Source of the DNA: Tribonema minus | Lineage: Eukaryota; Sar; Xanthophyceae; Tribonematales; Tribonemataceae | Assembly (NCBI GenBank): GCA_017506865.1 | Contig: JAFCMP010000539.1 | Span: 186,001 to 250,000 of the forward strand | Reading direction: 5' to 3' | Length of the DNA: 64,000 bases | In this document: piece by piece, positions 61,157 to 64,000 of the stretch | Numbering within the stretch: the stretch's first letter is position 1 | How the letters are laid out: each line of letters starts with the position of its first letter | Made by a program: the position numbers and the translations under genes | The notes under the pieces: model-generated | Database searches by the model: none | Seen by the model: only the letters and a program-made list of their open reading frames with translations | What the model was told of the DNA's origin: nothing

Positions 61157-63635
61157 ATGGCGCAGCTTCCCTCCACGGTCTGGAGGAAGTACGACGCGTA
61201 CGTGCTGGATGTCGACCCCAAGCAGGATGACCGCGCCGTGGAGTTCAAGCTCAGCACATTCAGCCGGCCGCACATGCGCTCCTTCTACATCAGTAAGTGC
61301 AATCTTGTGTGAAACGCAATGGCTGGATTTCTCACTGTAGAGTAAATGGATTCGCAGAGCCTCGTAGACGCACAGCAGGTGGCCTAGCTGTGGCCGTGAA
61401 TACTGCGCGACTATGGTCTGCTAGTTAATGGCATGTGAAGTGTTGGACTGCACGTCACGTCAACGTGGTGGATCTGCAACAGCAAGAGGATGATCGCCAT
61501 AGCCGATTTTGAACCAGTAGGGCTGTTTGAAGTGTAAATCTGAAGGAATTTCAAGTCGTAAATCGTAATCGTAGTGCATGAGACCGTAATTGTACGCCAC
61601 AAGTCGCAACCAATTGCAAATCGCAACCGAAACTTGTAACAGTGCAGTAGTAATCAGTTGTAAATGCCGTACATTTCGTCAACAAGCTCTTAACATGCGG
61701 GCCTCGTTACTGTACGACCTAAATAAAAAACGCCCCACCCATCAGAATCAATGCAAGTTGACTGGAAGACAAATATGTCTGCTACTCCAGAGAGGCCACA
61801 CTTGAGGTGTGTGCTGGCGCAGCCCTGATCTCGTCTGTCCGGGCGTTGCAGTTGCGGCGGTCGTGAGATGCTCCTGGACCATTATCATTATTTTAGGAGT
61901 GTAGCCAAGAAGGGTTTACAGTAGTGTATTGAATTAGCATAAGCCTTCTCTTTTGCAAGCTCGCCCGCAACTGATACATAAAAGCGTTTCACACTGCTGA
62001 CGCTATATGGAAGCCTTTGTGCGACCACGTAGCGTACATGTTAGCCTTTATGCGCTCATGTAGCGTAGCAGCAAGCGCTTGTTCCGCCTTGCTTAACAGA
62101 CTGTGGGCTCAGGCTGTTCAACAGCGTTGAGCACCTCAGTACCTCTCTGGCCGGCACGCAACTTCACTTCAGCCGAATATTTTTGGGTGTCCGCTGCTGC
62201 GGCTGCAGGTCTTGTAGTAACTGTATTCTAGCTGCGAGGTACTCAACAACATCTGCCGTAAATGACGGCACCATAACATACAGTTTTACATTGTGCATTT
62301 TGGTTTACGGCCCAAGCTACTGCATGAAAAGTTATGCGCATGAGTACGATTCATCAATGATTGAGGACAACTGTACAAACCCATATGGCTACATACTAAT
62401 CAGAAGGGGCACACACTTGTTTGCTGCTGCATGCACAGCACCATGCAAGCAGCACCGACAGCACTCTCAGTTGATCTGGTCACATGTCTGATTTCTTGCA
62501 AGGTGTCTCACTCCAAGACGCTCTTACATACAATGCATGACCCCTAGCCCTAACCTTCCCTCCCCCCCCACGTCCCACCCCCCCAAAAACCAGGCACGTT
62601 CGCCTTCTTCATGGCCTTCGCGTGCTGGTTCAGCTTCGCGCCGCTGCTAGCGGTGGGCACCATCAAAGCCAACCTCTCGCTCACCGCCGACGACGTCTCC
62701 AACGCCAACATCGCCGCGCTGTGCTCCACCGTCATCGGGCGCGCCATCCTCGGCCCCCTGTGCGACGCCTTCGGCGCGCGCATCGTCATGGCGTGCCTGC
62801 TCTTCTTCGGCGCCATCCCCACCTTCTTCCAGGGCCTCGTGCAGGACGCGCAGGGGCTCGCCGTGTGCCGCTTCTTTGTGGGTTTCCTCGGCGCCACGTT
62901 CGTCGCCAACCAGGCGTGGTCCTCCGCCATGTTCGGCAAGAGCATCGTGGGACGCGCCAACGCAACGTCTGCGGGCTGGGGTAACCTGGGCGGCGGCGTC
63001 ACGCACCTCATCATGGTCGGCCTGTACGAGGGCTACAAGCAGGTGACTAACTAACTAGGGTTGCACGAAAACGTGCAAGTAGTGGGCCACACGAGTATGG
63101 CGTAGTTGGGGCGTATTTGGCAACCTGGAGTGGTCAGCCTGTACGAGGGCTACAAGCAGGAGACCAAGTAGGGTTGCGCGAACACGCATGTAGTTGGCCA
63201 CACAAGTTGCGGCGTATTTGGGGCGTATTTGGCAACCAGGAGCATGTTTTGAGCTAATCTCGACATGATGCCACATGCTGCGCAAAGGTCGTATCTGTGG
63301 AGCATGTGGTGATGAGGCTGCTCGACGCCGACCATACAGTCCACCACAAAAGGGGCGCGAACTCAGAATGCAACTTCAACATGCGCTGTTTTTTGCAACC
63401 CTACAGGTGACGGACCCCGAGACGGCGTGGCGAGTGAGCTTCATCGTGCCCGCCGCCGTCGTGATGATGTGCGCGTTCGCAGTCTTCCTGCTTGCTGATG
63501 ACTGCCCCAAGGGCAACTACAATGAGCTCATCAAGCACAACTCCATGGTGCGCAAGTCCAGTAAGAAGTCGGCCGAGTCGGCGCTCAAGTCGCCCAACTC
63601 GTGGATCCTGGCGCTGCACTACGGCTGCTCCTTCG
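61157..63635 (+). CDS. NRT2: NRT2-type high-affinity nitrate/nitrite transporter, exons 1-3 (gene runs off right edge)
   Basis: Exons 61157-61292, 62594-63042 and 63407-63635 join in frame (A+GC, then phase 0); the last donor is TTCG/GTGAGT. The encoded 271 residues are the N-terminal half of an MFS nitrate-nitrite porter. The cytosolic start is DPKQDDRAVEFKLSTFSRPH, followed by ISTFAFFMAFACWFSFAPLL (TM1). The RAILGPLCDAFGARI loop and FLGATFVANQAWSSAMFGKS come next, then the NNP signature NATSAGWGNLGGGVTHLIM. After TM6 comes LADDCPKGNYNELI and a Lys/Ser-rich central loop. It imports nitrate with protons across the plasma membrane. Intron 1 (1.3 kb) has a CCCTAACC word at about 62549 and otherwise nothing recognisable. 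Intron 2 contains an exon 2 echo. After 63635 no further exon is visible before the window ends. Confidence 0.93.
63043..63245 (+). repeat. Tandem echo of NRT2 exon 2 end plus donor
   Basis: The exon 2 end (CCTGTACGAGGGCTACAAGC and AGGTGACTAAC) with about 85 bp of intron is repeated once. The copy at 63133-63175 reads CCTGTACGAGGGCTACAAGC and AGGAGACCAAG, so its donor GT is lost. Both are followed by TAGGGTTGC, GTAGT.GGCCACAC.AGT and GGGGCGTATTTGGCAACC. The unit is about 115 bp. Confidence 0.92.
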
Positions 63636-64000
63636 GTGAGTGCGCGCGGTGGAATATTTACGATGCGTTAGCGTTTGCGCCGTATTTTCGCACACTGATG
63701 CTTGCCAGGCTAAGGTTCTTGATTAGGCCTTGCATGTAACAGAAGGTACTCTTTGAAAACATATACGCTGCAGGCCACCTTCTACGTTCACACGCAACTC
63801 TTGGGTTGTGACGCGTCACCGAGGCGCCTTCCTCGTTGACTGCTTGTAGCGGGACGCTGGGCGCCCGTTGTATTTGCGCTGCAGTTGCAATATGCTGGCA
63901 AACTTTGTTCGTCGCTGCTTCCATGGATTGACAACTCCAAAAGTGCCTCACAGCGGTAGGCCACTTACTGATGTGTTCAAAACTTTAGTGCGGTGACACT

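Noticed and set aside
1-64000. Introner-type elements as the source of all introns
   Set aside because: Introns do not share one common full-length sequence; only short words and locus-specific exon echoes recur.

Overview
Nuclear DNA of an intron-bearing eukaryotic alga, probably a photosynthetic stramenopile. Coding exons are GC-rich and joined by GT-AG introns. Two genes start with a signal peptide ending in an Ala-Phe cleavage motif typical of bipartite plastid targeting across a secondary plastid envelope. A flagellar dynein regulatory complex subunit (DRC8/EFCAB2) implies a motile stage. An NRT2 nitrate transporter and a microsomal 3-ketoacyl-CoA reductase fit a phototroph. Short TTAGGG blocks are scattered through introns and spacers. 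The species cannot be named from this window.

Layout. 0-6 kb: start of a YGR210C/YchF-type P-loop GTPase running off the left edge, an FSH1-type serine hydrolase fused to an RWD domain, and copy A of an intronless two-repeat Gly/Arg/Cys-rich protein. 6-19 kb: 3-ketoacyl-CoA reductase (4 exons) and a giant TORTIFOLIA1/SPIRAL2-like microtubule protein, both on the minus strand. 19-29 kb: unassigned minus-strand exons, a C2-domain protein, a plastid-targeted protein, DRC8, and a PKR1-like V-ATPase assembly factor. 29-41 kb: a small plastid-targeted protein, a three-RRM protein, and a CCDC90/MCUR1-type mitochondrial protein. 41-56 kb: gene-poor, with three members of an apparently undescribed small acidic protein family and a decayed LINE fragment. 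57-64 kb: copy B of the Gly/Arg/Cys-rich protein (a 1.9-kb segmental duplication), a LINE-like or hypothetical fragment, and the first three exons of NRT2.

The most unusual signal is structural. In gene after gene, the stretch spanning an exon-intron boundary has been tandemly copied into the neighbouring intron. Donor-side copies lie downstream of the exon and acceptor-side copies lie upstream. Copies range from nearly intact, with one forming an in-frame potential cassette exon, to barely recognisable. A species-specific palindromic word (AACTTCAA / TTGAAGTT) recurs in introns near splice sites, in these copies and upstream of genes. The genes look like unrelated housekeeping functions rather than one pathway. 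Exon coordinates were worked out by hand from reading frame, splice dinucleotides and family resemblance.
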